A stretch of 38,351 nt of DNA. Source: a bacterium (GTDB lineage Bacteria; Planctomycetota; Planctomycetia; Kolteriales; Kolteriaceae). The position numbers were made by a program, and so were the translations under genes. Of this stretch, positions 16,179 to 25,414 are shown piece after piece (the first letter of the stretch is position 1; each line of letters begins with the position of its first letter). The notes under the pieces were generated by a model. The model was not told the DNA's origin, did no database searches, and saw only the letters and a program-made list of their open reading frames with translations. The stretch is from contig JAIELF010000057.1 of NCBI GenBank assembly GCA_019753235.1, positions 1-38,351 of the forward strand. The letters run 5' to 3'.

Positions 16179-17345
16179 GGCCCTACTCTTCCACTGCCCC
16201 ACGATCATGCTGATCGTCCAGACGATCGCGATGGTGATCCCAATCAATGGAAGATCCGAGTAGCGGTCGGCCATTCCGTGCGAGCCGATCGGAATCATGC
16301 CACTCAAGGGAAGTATCATGATCAGATACCAAAGCCAACCGACGGCTAGCCAGGGCATTTTGTTTCTCATTCGAAAAACGAAGACCGAGATCGTCAGCAA
16401 GATCGCCAGACAAACGCCCAGTGTCACCAGTCCAAGCGAGTCTTTTGGGTGAGGATAAAAGACCGCCAGATCGCTGGGCCAAAAGTAGCGACGTAGGTAT
16501 GTCACCAGCGAGTAATCAGCATTGGCCAACCGATAGCGAAGGGGCAAACCCTCGAAGCTGGAGATCGCCGACCCCGTCTGCTGCGTTGAGTAGGCAATCG
16601 GGACAAACACGGCAGATGCAAGGTAGAGGGGCCACTTTTCCACGATCACTCTCCCCCACGATATCGTGGGCGCAAGGCCGATCTCGCTCGTGCTGGTTCC
16701 CGAAAGTTGAATCCGACGCAGGGGCCAATAATCGAGCAAGATTAAGAGCAACGGTAGAGGGATTAACATGGGCTTGGCCATGAGTCCCAGGATGTAGCTG
16801 ATGACGACCAAGGAGAGGCGGTCAGGTCCCGGCTGTAGCGTGTAGATCACATACGTCAAAAGCGTCAACATGCCGAACGCGGAACTGACGATCCCCTTGC
16901 GTTCAGAGATCCAGGCGACCGATTCGACGTGCATCGGATGAAGAGCATAGATCATGGCGACGGCAAAGCTGGCCGTGACGTGGCCTGTGGCCAACCGCAG
17001 AGCTTCAAAGAGCAACAGCGAGCCGGCCACGTGCCAACCGAGGCTCTGTAAGTGGTGGCCGCCGGCCCAGTTCTTCCAGCATTCCCAGTCCAGAAGATGC
17101 GTGAGCCAAGTGATCGGAATCCAATTGGCGGCTTCAATATTCCGAAAGGCCCAGGCGACCGAGCTAGGTTGAAATCCCTTTTGAACCTCCGTATTTTCCG
17201 TCACAAAGATCGGATCGTCGTAGTCGATGAACGCGAAACGTCCGACGGTGGCGTAGACCGCGCCGATGGCGACTACCAGAACAAGTCGATAGAGCCAGGT
17301 CATCGTTGGTCCTGCGGCATGGGTCTCGATGTCACTGCCTGTCAT
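16176..17345 (-). CDS. Membrane half of an amber-split TMTC-type protein
   Basis: These 389 residues hold about nine or ten membrane helices and the signatures of bacterial TMTC/PMT-like membrane proteins with C-terminal TPRs: FAFIDYDDPIFVTENTEVQ, then WIPITWLTHLLD, then ALHPMHVESVAWISERKG, then GLMAKPMLIPLPLLLILLDY and finally MADRYSDLPLIG. Family members are single chains with a TPR domain fused at the C-terminus and are thought to act in glycosylation or envelope processes. Here the chain stops at TAG (16176-16178) just before its last helix, and the missing part continues in the same frame. It lies 90 nt downstream of the lipoprotein gene in a probable operon. Confidence 0.8.
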   Translation of the reverse strand: MTGSDIETHAAGPTMTWLYRLVLVVAIGAVYATVGRFAFIDYDDPIFVTENTEVQKGFQPSSVAWAFRNIEAANWIPITWLTHLLDWECWKNWAGGHHLQSLGWHVAGSLLLFEALRLATGHVTASFAVAMIYALHPMHVESVAWISERKGIVSSAFGMLTLLTYVIYTLQPGPDRLSLVVISYILGLMAKPMLIPLPLLLILLDYWPLRRIQLSGTSTSEIGLAPTISWGRVIVEKWPLYLASAVFVPIAYSTQQTGSAISSFEGLPLRYRLANADYSLVTYLRRYFWPSDLAVFYPHPKDSLGLVTLGVCLAILLTISVFVFRMRNKMPWLAVGWLWYLIMILPLSGMIPIGSHGMADRYSDLPLIGITIAIVWTISMIVGQWKSRA

Positions 17346-17435
17346 CCCCGTTTGAAGGTGAGTCTCTCACCCTCGGCGCAGAGACTAGCGTCACGAACGA
17401 TTACGGATGTCGCCCCCGTGATGTTCGCGATCTCG

Positions 17436-17876
17436 CTATTCATTGGTTGTCATATCGAGACGAAAGCGATTCTGTCCCTTGACTACATCGAAGGTAAACG
17501 GAGTCGATTCGATCGACGTGTACTTTTCTGGAATCGCCAAGCGCGCCAGTGAACCACTTTCGCCGGGCGCCCGGGGTTCCATGACCAACACGGTCACCTT
17601 GTATCGGCCTGGCTTCAACCCGGCCGGCTTCGAGAGATTGGCGTTGCCGATCCAGAAGGAACCGTCCGGTTCAATTCGCGCGATCCCTGGATCGACACGT
17701 CCCTCCGTTTTTGTCGTCGGCAAGAAAGTAACCGTTCCACGGGACAGGGGGCGACCATTGAGCGTCACCACGCCACGAGCGCGAGACTCGTGAATCGTGG
17801 GCGAAACAGGGCCGGCCGAACAACCCGCGAGGAGAACGACAGTGCTCGCAGCGATCCATCGCACGGCCAAACCCAT
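17436..17876 (-). CDS. Lipoprotein with carboxypeptidase-regulatory-like domain
   Basis: The 146-residue protein has a lipobox LLAGCSAG at about residues 15-22, so the mature form begins at Cys19 and is lipid-anchored. The mature part has the planctomycete pattern GVVTLNGRPLSRGTVTFLP, then DGSFWIG, GLKPGRYKVTV and IPEKYTSIESTPFTFDVVKG. This is a transthyretin-like beta sandwich of unknown function, found in many paralogues per genome in this phylum. It sits 46 nt downstream of sppA and 90 nt upstream of the TMTC gene. Confidence 0.85.
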   Translation of the reverse strand: MGLAVRWIAASTVVLLAGCSAGPVSPTIHESRARGVVTLNGRPLSRGTVTFLPTTKTEGRVDPGIARIEPDGSFWIGNANLSKPAGLKPGRYKVTVLVMEPRAPGESGSLARLAIPEKYTSIESTPFTFDVVKGQNRFRLDMTTNE

Positions 17877-17922
17877 GGCAATTTATTCCTTTTGAAAACC
17901 GGTCATCCTCGATCGGACAACG

Positions 17923-19140
17923 TTACTCAATCGATCGCTTGACGCCTCCCAGAAAGCTCTGGGGCATTGCCAGGAACTGTGGCAATTGCAGTTCGATCAG
18001 CGATTCGCGACTGAACAGCGGCGCGGAATCGTGATGAGCGCCGCCCATCAGAATCTCGGTGAGCGAACCTTGTCGCTGATATCGGATGACACGAACGTCA
18101 CCGGAAATGGCAGCAAGGGACTTGGTCGCCTCAATCGCATCGTCGAGGTAGCCGATCTCATCAACCAGACCGAGTGTTTTCGCTTCCGGGCCGAGAAAGA
18201 CCCGACCGTCGGCAAGTTGTTTGAGCTTCTCCTCGCCGCCGATCTTGTCTCCGCGATGTTTATTGACGACGCCCAGGAACTGTGTGTACCAGCCGGTCAT
18301 CAACTTGTTGATCTCAGCCTTGTCGGCATCGTTCATCTCTCGGAACATCGAACCTGAATCCTTCAGGTCTCCCGTCTTAAACGTTTCGGTTTTGACGCCC
18401 CATTCTTTCAAGAGTTCGGTCAGAACGAATGTCTGCATGATGACGCCGATCGAGCCGGTGATGCAGTTCTCGGCCGCGATGATCTTGTCGGCGGGCATCG
18501 CGATCCAGAACGCCCCGCTGGCAGCAACGCTTTCCATTAATGCCACCACGGGTCGACCAGTCTTCTGCTTGTACTTCGTGATGGCACGGTAGAGCCGATC
18601 GGTTGCGAATACCTCGCCGCCCGGCGAATTGATGCGAAGGATCACTCCTCGGACATTCTTATCTTTCTCTGCCGTATCCAACTCTTTGATGGGAGCGTCG
18701 ACGGCGCTGGCCATGATAGGCGTGTTGATTTCGATCAAGGCGATCTTGTCCTTGGCGACGATGTCACCAGACAGGTACTTCTCTTGCTGAAGAAAGCCCG
18801 AGAAGTAATTCGCGACCACGCTCGCCAGTGCAATGTTGGCGAGGATCGAAACGATCAACAACAATCGAGTGAAAGCTCGGCCAAGCCAAGGTTGCTTGGG
18901 GGGAATGTTGTTGATCACGATCGAGGGAGTCCCCGACGATCCTGGGGGCCGAGGCCCCCCCGGTGGGGGATAACTTGGTCCCTGTGTCGTGTAAACGTCC
19001 ACGCTGGCTCCCTTCATCCTTGTCCCTGACGCCGACATAGAAGATGGTTGATCGACGTCGCTGGCTTCTAGTCTATCAGAAGCCCGACGGGAGAAGGAGT
19101 TGGTGTCGCTTTGTCCGCGGTTTTCGATCAGCATCATCAC
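17923..19140 (-). CDS. sppA: Signal peptide peptidase SppA (S49 family)
   Basis: The 405-residue S49 protease has a proline-rich cytoplasmic N-terminus, one membrane helix at about 90-112 and a protease domain from about 133. The motif LRINSPGGEVFATD is followed by the nucleophile Ser208 in ESVAASGAF and the general base Lys260 in TGDLKDSGS, so the Ser-Lys dyad is intact. It cleaves residual signal peptides or membrane proteins. The frame opens with GTG at 19140 followed by two ATGs. ATG at residue 42 (19017), with AGGGA upstream, is a plausible shorter start, since the first 40 residues look non-conserved. It lies 12 nt after the HAD gene. Confidence 0.9.
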   Translation of the reverse strand: MMMLIENRGQSDTNSFSRRASDRLEASDVDQPSSMSASGTRMKGASVDVYTTQGPSYPPPGGPRPPGSSGTPSIVINNIPPKQPWLGRAFTRLLLIVSILANIALASVVANYFSGFLQQEKYLSGDIVAKDKIALIEINTPIMASAVDAPIKELDTAEKDKNVRGVILRINSPGGEVFATDRLYRAITKYKQKTGRPVVALMESVAASGAFWIAMPADKIIAAENCITGSIGVIMQTFVLTELLKEWGVKTETFKTGDLKDSGSMFREMNDADKAEINKLMTGWYTQFLGVVNKHRGDKIGGEEKLKQLADGRVFLGPEAKTLGLVDEIGYLDDAIEATKSLAAISGDVRVIRYQRQGSLTEILMGGAHHDSAPLFSRESLIELQLPQFLAMPQSFLGGVKRSIE

Positions 19141-19152
19141 AGAATGCCGATG

Positions 19153-19749
19153 TCACATGCCCCCATCTTGGGACATCATCTTGTCGAGATCTCGCAGTCC
19201 ATCGACCAGATCGCGCCAGCAGTAATCCGCTAGCCCCGCGAATTCCCAAGACCGTCCATGCGTCACGAGCGCGGTTTGGCTCTGTGCCCGCCGGCCGGCT
19301 TCGATGTCGTAGAGATAGTCGCCGATCATCAACACTCGGCCTGGTTCGGCATTCCATCGTTGACAACAAAGATGTATCCCCGCCGGGTCGGGTTTGGCAG
19401 CGGCATCTTCGCGAGAGATGATCAGCGAAAACTCGATTCCACACCGAGCCAGCGTCCGCTCGGTGATCTGCCTCGCGTTGCGAGTGAAAATCGCCCGAGG
19501 GATGCGGTGCTGATCCAATCTCTTGATCCATTCCTGAGCCCCCGCGAGAAGGATGGCTCGCTCGGCGCCGGCGGATTCGTGGCGGTCGAGAATGGCATCG
19601 CACTCACGCCTTCGGTCGGGTGGAAGTGTCAAAAGCGTTTCGAGGATGGGCCCTTTGCCTAGACCCATTTCGCGACGAATCAGATCGAAGTCGAGACCGG
19701 AATCGACCAGCGTCCCATCCATATCGAAGATGACGCCCGCGAGCCTCAA
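19153..19749 (-). CDS. HAD-superfamily hydrolase, phosphoglycolate-phosphatase-like
   Basis: The product is about 198 residues. Motif I is VIFDMDGTLVDS, motif II a Thr in AIFTRNAR, motif III the Lys of AKPDPAGIH and motif IV MIGDYLYDIEAG. This is a class I HAD of the Gph/PGMB type with a small helical cap; the substrate is unknown. The frame opens at TTG 19764. I favour TTG 19749, which overlaps the upstream stop (TTGA), has GGAAGAG at good spacing and brings motif I close to the N-terminus. Overlap and orientation place it in the same operon as the lyase and sppA. Confidence 0.85.
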   Translation of the reverse strand: MRLAGVIFDMDGTLVDSGLDFDLIRREMGLGKGPILETLLTLPPDRRRECDAILDRHESAGAERAILLAGAQEWIKRLDQHRIPRAIFTRNARQITERTLARCGIEFSLIISREDAAAKPDPAGIHLCCQRWNAEPGRVLMIGDYLYDIEAGRRAQSQTALVTHGRSWEFAGLADYCWRDLVDGLRDLDKMMSQDGGM

Positions 19750-20654
19750 GTGGTTCTCTTCCAACTGGCCGCTCGCTGCTCCATTCGGCTTCGGATATCG
19801 AGGATGGAGGGCAAGCCGAGAATGTCCTGGATGTTTTGAAAGCTCAGCATCCGATCTTTGAAACCGTCTAGTCGCCCTTCGGTGAGAAGTTCATGAACGA
19901 GATCTTGCACAATGCTGGCAGTAACGAGGATCGTTTCGATCGGATAGATCGCAAGTTTGTAGCCGTAACTCCGAAGCTGCTGGATACTGCGGGGGGGAGT
20001 CTTGCCTCCTGCGAGCATGTTGATCACCAGCGGATAGCCGATCCGTTCGGGTAAACTTTCGAGCAGTTCTACGGTATCAGGGGCTTCGACATAGACCAGA
20101 TCCGCTCCTGCCTCGGCATAGGCTTTGGCCCGGTCGATGGCGGCATGCGAGCCTTCGCACGCCAAAGCATCGGTCCTCGCAATGAGAACCATGTCAGGAT
20201 TCTTTCGTACGTCCAGTGCCGCATGAATCTTGAGAATCATCTCCGATTGCGGAATGACGCGCTTGCCGGAAAAGTGACCACACCGTTTGGGAAAATCTTG
20301 GTCTTCCAGAAGAATCCCGGCCGCGCCGACTTGCTCGAAAATCTCGGTCGTCTGTTGAACGTTGTGCAAGTCGCCGTGACCGGTATCGCCGTCGACAATG
20401 ACAGGAACCTCGACGGCATTGATGGTCCGCTTGGCAGCATCCGCCATCATCGGCAAGTGAACGAAATTCATGTCCGGCAAGCCGAGCATGCTCGCGGAGA
20501 CACCAAACCCACCAAGGAAGATCGATTCAATGCCGGCCTGTTCGAGGATCTTGGCCGTGATGACATCGTGAGCCCCCATACAGCGAACGATGGGCTCATG
20601 GTTGATGAGGGCTCGGAGCGCTCGGGGGCCGTTATGGTCGTCGTTTTGAAACAT
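19746..20654 (-). CDS. Isocitrate lyase/PEP mutase family enzyme (methylisocitrate-lyase-like)
   Basis: The product is about 302 residues with a TIM-barrel pattern. GGFGVSASMLGLPD is followed by the metal-binding DGDTGHG, then LLEDQDFPKRCGH and IARTDAL. The Cys in KRCGH is the catalytic residue that lyases keep and PEP mutases lack, which favours a methylisocitrate-lyase-like or related C-C lyase. No 2-methylcitrate pathway genes are visible nearby, so the substrate is open. The frame opens at GTG 20675. ATG 20654 with AGAGG upstream is the better start and leaves a 33-nt gap to the ABC1 gene. Confidence 0.85.
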   Translation of the reverse strand: MFQNDDHNGPRALRALINHEPIVRCMGAHDVITAKILEQAGIESIFLGGFGVSASMLGLPDMNFVHLPMMADAAKRTINAVEVPVIVDGDTGHGDLHNVQQTTEIFEQVGAAGILLEDQDFPKRCGHFSGKRVIPQSEMILKIHAALDVRKNPDMVLIARTDALACEGSHAAIDRAKAYAEAGADLVYVEAPDTVELLESLPERIGYPLVINMLAGGKTPPRSIQQLRSYGYKLAIYPIETILVTASIVQDLVHELLTEGRLDGFKDRMLSFQNIQDILGLPSILDIRSRMEQRAASWKRTT

Positions 20655-20687
20655 CACGCCTCTTATGGTTTTCACGGTGGCGAAAGA

Positions 20688-22220
20688 CTACGCGAGCCAA
20701 ACCCGAAACGATCGATCCGCGTCTTCCAGATCGAACACCGGGCCCGGAGCATAGCCCCGCCGGCGAGCATTTTGAACCATCGCGGGAATGCTTAATCCTC
20801 GCTCGCGAATCTTGCTTGCGACTTCCTCGTCAACATACGCTTCCAAATCGTCGACCGCCAGAGCGGGGAGCGTGACACTTGCTTTCGTTCGGCCATTTTC
20901 TTTCACCAAAATGCACAAATGCTTCGCCAGGTGGGCCATCGACGCGTCCGAGGGGGGGGCCTCGGGGAGAACAAGTTGCTGCGCCGCCTGCAAATGTTTC
21001 TCGATGATCGGCATCACATGCCAACCCCAATTGATCGGTTCGCCGAGACGCTCCAGATAGTAGACCAGCCCGTGAAAGGCTCGCATGAGAAAGACCAGCC
21101 GGGCGGGCCCGCTGATCCGGAAGTTCCACCGATCGTCCCCCAAAACATCCGCCACTCGTACTGCCCGGTTCCAACGCGTCAGATCGTAAGGAACGCCGGT
21201 AGCAAATGGCTCGAATAGAACTCGGCAAAGCGCGGGAAGTTTGCTACGCACGGGTTCGAGTGTTCGATCGTCAAACCCCAATGCGAGGAAGAGAGGATAG
21301 GGATCGATGTCGGAATCATGCGCGGTCGCGTGAATCAATCGAATCAAACCAAACCGTTCTTGATCGGTGAGCCGAAGAACGGAGCCGAAATCGTAGAGGA
21401 CGACCTCTGGTTCTCCGTTGCTCAATCGAAATCGATAGTTCCCTGGGTGCGGATCCGCGTGAAGGGTTCCATGATCAAACGCGAGATGAGCGAATTGCAA
21501 AAGCAGCCGACGAGCCAGCGTCCTGCGGTCGTTCGCGGACCAAGATGCCGCTTCTTCGATGGAGACCCCTTGCTCCCATGTCGTGACGAGGACGCGATCG
21601 CTGGACCATTCATCCACCAACGCCGGCACGATCAGCGAAGGAAGTTCCGCTGCCAACAAGCGGAACGCTCGCTGATGGTTCGCCTCCTGTTCGTAGTCAA
21701 GTTCTTCTTCGATATCGCGAAGGATCTCCTCGCGATAGGAGGTCATGTCGAATCCACGCCGCAAGTTCCCCGCGGGAAGGCTCAACCAACCGAGCAGCGA
21801 TAGATCGCTGGCGACGGCTTTCTCGATTCCAGGATACCGAACCTTGATCGCAACGTTGCGACCATCGTGAAGGGTCGCCCGATGAACTTGACCCAGCGAA
21901 GCAGCCAGGCCCTCCTCCTCGATCGACGCGATGACTTCGTCGATCTTGACCCCCCACGACTCTTCGAGGATTTGTTGCGCTGACCAAAGAGGCATCGCAG
22001 GGGCATGGTCGGTCAGGGGCCGAAAATCTGCCGCGCCGGCCGAGGATCCCATCGCGAGAATCTGCCCCAGTTTTTGCGGCAGTCCACGAAGCTTCCCCAT
22101 TCTCTCGATCAATGTCTGTCGAGCGTGGGCCGCTGCGACATCGTCCTGCGCACTGCGAAGTTTGACGGCAGACTGTCCTAGCCGAACAAGGTCAATGCTT
22201 CTCCTCAGCGAAAACGCCAT
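20688..22220 (-). CDS. ABC1/UbiB/ADCK-family atypical kinase
   Basis: The 510-residue protein has the family-specific KxGQ motif (LRGLPQKLGQILAM, about 44-57), an alanine-rich nucleotide loop (GLAASLGQVHRA), the lysine strand VAIKVRYPG, the catalytic HADPHPGNY and the metal-binding YDFGS. UbiB/Coq8 relatives support quinone or other prenyl-lipid biosynthesis. Many planctomycetes carry such genes outside ubi operons, so a quinone role is only inferred. It is the first gene of the minus-strand cluster. The ATG at 22220 is preceded by AAGAGAG, and upstream sits a TAAAAT box without a clear -35. Confidence 0.88.
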   Translation of the reverse strand: MAFSLRRSIDLVRLGQSAVKLRSAQDDVAAAHARQTLIERMGKLRGLPQKLGQILAMGSSAGAADFRPLTDHAPAMPLWSAQQILEESWGVKIDEVIASIEEEGLAASLGQVHRATLHDGRNVAIKVRYPGIEKAVASDLSLLGWLSLPAGNLRRGFDMTSYREEILRDIEEELDYEQEANHQRAFRLLAAELPSLIVPALVDEWSSDRVLVTTWEQGVSIEEAASWSANDRRTLARRLLLQFAHLAFDHGTLHADPHPGNYRFRLSNGEPEVVLYDFGSVLRLTDQERFGLIRLIHATAHDSDIDPYPLFLALGFDDRTLEPVRSKLPALCRVLFEPFATGVPYDLTRWNRAVRVADVLGDDRWNFRISGPARLVFLMRAFHGLVYYLERLGEPINWGWHVMPIIEKHLQAAQQLVLPEAPPSDASMAHLAKHLCILVKENGRTKASVTLPALAVDDLEAYVDEEVASKIRERGLSIPAMVQNARRRGYAPGPVFDLEDADRSFRVWLA

Positions 22221-22530
22221 CGGTGAACTCTCTTAAGGTTAGATTTTACCGCGTCGGCGGCGATAGATTACACCGGTGTTGGTGGTCGTTGCTCGCCCGT
22301 ACCCGCCAACCCCGCATCGAGAAAAGGCGTCGGATCGAGCCATCCCGCTTTCCTTCGGCCGGGGCGGGCCAGAAAATGAGACTGACAGGCTTTCAAAGGA
22401 TAGTTAAGAAACAGACCACAGGAGGGGAACATCGGCGGGGCCCCCCTAGGCTGGGTGTCCCTTCTTGCCGCCCTTGCGGATCGTAACGGCCGCGCTGGTC
22501 GGGCGACCGTCAACAAAAGGAGTTGCCGAC
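22221..22530. other. Divergent intergenic region between the ABC1 kinase and DAHP synthase genes
   Basis: These 310 bases must hold both divergent promoters. On the plus strand CTGACA is followed after 17 nt by TAAGAA, only a weak promoter match. A GGTC/GACC hairpin lies just before the ribosome site of the DAHP synthase gene. I see no gene or RNA family in it. Confidence 0.4.
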
Positions 22531-23553
22531 ATGATCGTCGTGCTTAAACGATCCGCCAGTCCCGAGCAGATCGACCATGTCTGCAAGGTTGTTGAAGAAC
22601 TTGGTCTGCGGAGTCATCCCATTTACGGGGCCGAGCGCACGGTTGTGGCGGCCGTCGGTGTCGAGAAGAATCCGTCGGCCATCAAGGCTCGGCTGGAGTC
22701 AATGGAGGTCGTCGAGCAGGTTCTTCCCATCTTAGCTCCGTACAAGATCGCCAGTCGCGAGTTGCAAGGGGAACCGACCCTCATTCGGACCGGTTCGTTC
22801 GAAGTAGGTGGCGTCAAGCTGGCGGTGATCGCGGGCCCTTGTTCGGTCGAGAGTCGCGAGCAGATTCTCGCGATTGCCCGCGCTGTTCGCGACGCGGGCG
22901 CGACTGCTCTTCGCGGCGGCGCGTTCAAGCCGCGCACGAGCCCCTACAGTTTTCAGGGACTCAAGGATGAAGGCCTTCGCCTGTTGGTCGAAGCTCGCGA
23001 AGAGACGGGTCTGGCGATTGTGACAGAGGTGATGAGCCCCGCCGCTGTCTCTTTGGTCAGTGAGCATGCCGACATTCTTCAAATCGGTGCGCGCAATATG
23101 CAGAACTACGATCTGCTTGCCGAGTCGGGAATGCAATCCAAACCGGTCCTCCTCAAACGAGGTCCCTCGGCAACGGTCGATGAATTCCTTCTCGCGGCCG
23201 AGTACATTCTCGATCGTGGCAACCGGAATGTCATTTTGTGCGAACGAGGGATTCGAACCTTTGAGTCGCATGTCCGCTTTACTTTGCCTTTGGCGATCAT
23301 CCCGTACCTGAAAGAGCGAACCCATTTGCCCGTGATGATTGATCCGAGCCATGGAACCGGAGTGGCGTCGCTTGTTCCGTCGATGGCCAAGGCCGCGATC
23401 GCTGCTGGGGCGGATGGTTTGATTGTTGAGGTTCACACCGATCCTGAACGATCCTGGAGCGATGGCGCGCAGACGCTGAGCACGGCCGCGTTCGAAACGA
23501 TGATGGCGGACTGCAGACGCGTCGCGCAGGCGGTCGACCGAACGATCGTCTAA
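22531..23553 (+). CDS. aroF: 3-deoxy-7-phosphoheptulonate (DAHP) synthase, ferredoxin-like-domain type
   Basis: The 340-residue enzyme condenses phosphoenolpyruvate and erythrose 4-phosphate in the first step of aromatic amino acid synthesis. The N-terminal ferredoxin-like domain (MIVVLKRSASPEQIDHV at the start, PYKIASREL at its end) is the one that gives Tyr feedback inhibition in Thermotoga-type enzymes. The barrel has IAGPCSVE, GGAFKPRTSPYSFQG, the LLKRG strand, ILCERGIRTFE and IDPSHGTG. The start at ATG 22531 is set by AAAAGGAG eight bases upstream and by the conserved N-terminus; the frame is open to 22465. It is monocistronic or leads the following plus-strand genes. Confidence 0.95.
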   Translation: MIVVLKRSASPEQIDHVCKVVEELGLRSHPIYGAERTVVAAVGVEKNPSAIKARLESMEVVEQVLPILAPYKIASRELQGEPTLIRTGSFEVGGVKLAVIAGPCSVESREQILAIARAVRDAGATALRGGAFKPRTSPYSFQGLKDEGLRLLVEAREETGLAIVTEVMSPAAVSLVSEHADILQIGARNMQNYDLLAESGMQSKPVLLKRGPSATVDEFLLAAEYILDRGNRNVILCERGIRTFESHVRFTLPLAIIPYLKERTHLPVMIDPSHGTGVASLVPSMAKAAIAAGADGLIVEVHTDPERSWSDGAQTLSTAAFETMMADCRRVAQAVDRTIV

Positions 23554-23682
23554 CGGATCTATCGAGAAAAAGGTGGACGGGTATCGAACAGGCCCCTTGA
23601 ATAGCGACGCCTGGGGGCACAACATGAGTTCTCAACCTCCCCGTCGCTTTCGTTAAAGAACCACATTTCGAGGCCATTCGCG

Positions 23683-24372
23683 ATGACGCGCACCGGATCT
23701 CGGGGACCGAAATCGATCGGCGCCATTCTCATCACGCTGATCATTGGGCTGATCACGGCGTACTTTCAAGGCTTCTCGCGCGAGGCACCGAGAAACCCCA
23801 GGCCGCCGATCGCAAAGACCGAACCGGCCCACAAGGGGAATGCCCCCGACGACCGTTCTCTATCAAACAAGCCTCCCGTTCGTCCTTCTTCTACCAAGCA
23901 GGATAGAAACGAACCGAGGCCCGCCGACAACGATCGTACACTCGAGCGAATCAAAGGATTTGTTTCATTTGTGAAGGATGGGGACTCGTTGGTGCTGCGG
24001 GTCGGCAATGAGGAAAAAGAGGTCCGATTGTGGGGGATTGATTCGCCCGAAGGGAACACGCGTCAACCTTTTGCCGAGGACGCGCGGGCTTACGCTCGGC
24101 AACTCGCGCATCGAAAGAATATCACACTTGCGGTTCATGATCGTGATCAATACGGTCGGTTGGTGGGAGAGGCGTTTTTGCCGGACCAATCGAGTCTCAA
24201 CGAGCAAATGATCCGAGCGGGTTGGGCTTGGCATTTTCGTCGCCATGCGGCCGAGAAGACGTCGTTCGCTCGTGCCGAGGAAGATGCTCGTCAGGAAGGT
24301 CGCGGGCTCTGGCAAGATGCGAATCCCATTCCCCCTTGGGATTGGCGACGCGATCACCGTCCCAAGGAATGA
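23683..24372 (+). CDS. Membrane-anchored thermonuclease-family protein
   Basis: The 229-residue protein has an N-terminal membrane anchor (about 12-28), a proline/charge-rich linker to about residue 85, and a staphylococcal-nuclease fold: FVSFVKDGDSLVLR, then RLWGIDSPEGN, the active-site region DRDQYGRLVGEAF, and a C-terminal ARQEGRGLW segment. The Arg of RLWGIDSPE and the acidic residues of DGDS and the DSPE loop match catalytic and calcium-binding positions of SNase. It is probably a periplasmic or surface nuclease. The stop at 24372 lies 22 nt before the next start, suggesting cotranscription with the Gfo/Idh gene. Confidence 0.88.
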   Translation: MTRTGSRGPKSIGAILITLIIGLITAYFQGFSREAPRNPRPPIAKTEPAHKGNAPDDRSLSNKPPVRPSSTKQDRNEPRPADNDRTLERIKGFVSFVKDGDSLVLRVGNEEKEVRLWGIDSPEGNTRQPFAEDARAYARQLAHRKNITLAVHDRDQYGRLVGEAFLPDQSSLNEQMIRAGWAWHFRRHAAEKTSFARAEEDARQEGRGLWQDANPIPPWDWRRDHRPKE

Positions 24373-24394
24373 ACTTTTCCGAGGAGCATATGCT

Positions 24395-25405
24395 TTGAAC
24401 TCTTCCCCACTTCGATTCGGAATTCTCGGCGCTGCCCGGATCAACGGCCCGGCGATTCTTTCGCCTGTCAAAGAAGTTCCCGAGGTGACGATCCGCGCGA
24501 TCGCGGCCCGAGACCCCCATCGCGCGCAAGCCGTTGCGAAGAAGCACCAAATCCCGGTGGTGCACACGTCGTACGAAGCACTTTTGGCTGACCCGGAGAT
24601 CGATGCGGTCTACATTCCGCTTCCCAATAGCCTTCATGCCGAATGGGCAACGAAAGCCCTGCAGGCGGGTAAACATGTCCTTTGCGAGAAGCCGATCACC
24701 GCCAACGCGGACGAGGCAGAATCGCTTGCGCGCGTAGCGGAGAAGAATGGTCTCATTATTGCCGAGGCGATGCACTCTCGGTACCACGCGATTGCCGACC
24801 GAGTGGTCGCATTGGTTCGCAGCGGTGTGATTGGTGATGTGAAACATGTCGAAGCGCACGCCTGTTTTGTGATACCAGGGTCGAAGGATATTCGCTGGCA
24901 GTACGAGATGGGGGGCGGGGCTCTGATGGACTTGGGCGTCTACGCGGTCGCCATTCTTCGCTCACTTGCAGGGCGAGAGCCCACTGCCGTCACCTCGGTC
25001 GAGGCCAAGCTCGCGAAGCCGCAGGTCGATCGCTGGGTTGATGCTCGATTGGCATTCGATGGCGGGGTGACGGGTCGAGTCCTGACGTCGCTGTGGGGTT
25101 GGCCGATGCTGGCGGGGATCGCCTGGGCGGAGGGAACCCAAGGTACACTCCGCGTCATCAATCCTTACGGTCCGCAGCTTTTCAACCGGATCGAAATCGT
25201 TCGTGGAAAAGAGGTCACCAAAGAGTTCGTCCCAAGGCTGCCGGCGACCTACGTCTCGCAATTGAGGGCGTTTGCCGAGTCTGTTCGGACGGGTGTCTTG
25301 CCGCGAACGGGGCCGGCCCACTTCATCGCCAACATGAAAGTCATCGATGCCATCTATCGCCAAGCGGGGCTCCTCCCGCGGGGAATGACGCTGCCAAGGG
25401 GTTGA
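24395..25405 (+). CDS. Gfo/Idh/MocA-family NAD(P)-dependent oxidoreductase
   Basis: The product is about 336 residues. The Rossmann motif FGILGAARINGPAI at the N-terminus is followed by YIPLPNSLHAEW and the catalytic Lys in the family-typical CEKPITANADEAE. The C-terminal alpha/beta domain has GGGALMDLGVYAV, with Asp as the usual catalytic helper. Such enzymes oxidise or epimerise sugars or polyols; the substrate is unknown. The start is TTG 24395, with GAGGAG eight bases upstream; the frame is open back to 24245, inside the nuclease gene. It converges on the GMC gene with only 3 nt between the two stop codons. Confidence 0.9.
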   Translation: MNSSPLRFGILGAARINGPAILSPVKEVPEVTIRAIAARDPHRAQAVAKKHQIPVVHTSYEALLADPEIDAVYIPLPNSLHAEWATKALQAGKHVLCEKPITANADEAESLARVAEKNGLIIAEAMHSRYHAIADRVVALVRSGVIGDVKHVEAHACFVIPGSKDIRWQYEMGGGALMDLGVYAVAILRSLAGREPTAVTSVEAKLAKPQVDRWVDARLAFDGGVTGRVLTSLWGWPMLAGIAWAEGTQGTLRVINPYGPQLFNRIEIVRGKEVTKEFVPRLPATYVSQLRAFAESVRTGVLPRTGPAHFIANMKVIDAIYRQAGLLPRGMTLPRG

Positions 25406-25414
25406 CACTCAACC
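25400..25414. terminator. Short hairpin between convergent stop codons
   Basis: GGTTGA-CAC-TCAACC forms a 6-bp stem with a 3-nt loop. It contains the stop codons of both the Gfo/Idh gene and the GMC gene. It has no T-run, so it is at best a weak bidirectional pause or terminator signal. Confidence 0.25.

Noticed and set aside
19746..20654. Naming the lyase prpB
   Set aside because: The catalytic Cys fits a lyase, but no methylcitrate pathway genes are nearby and family members have several substrates.
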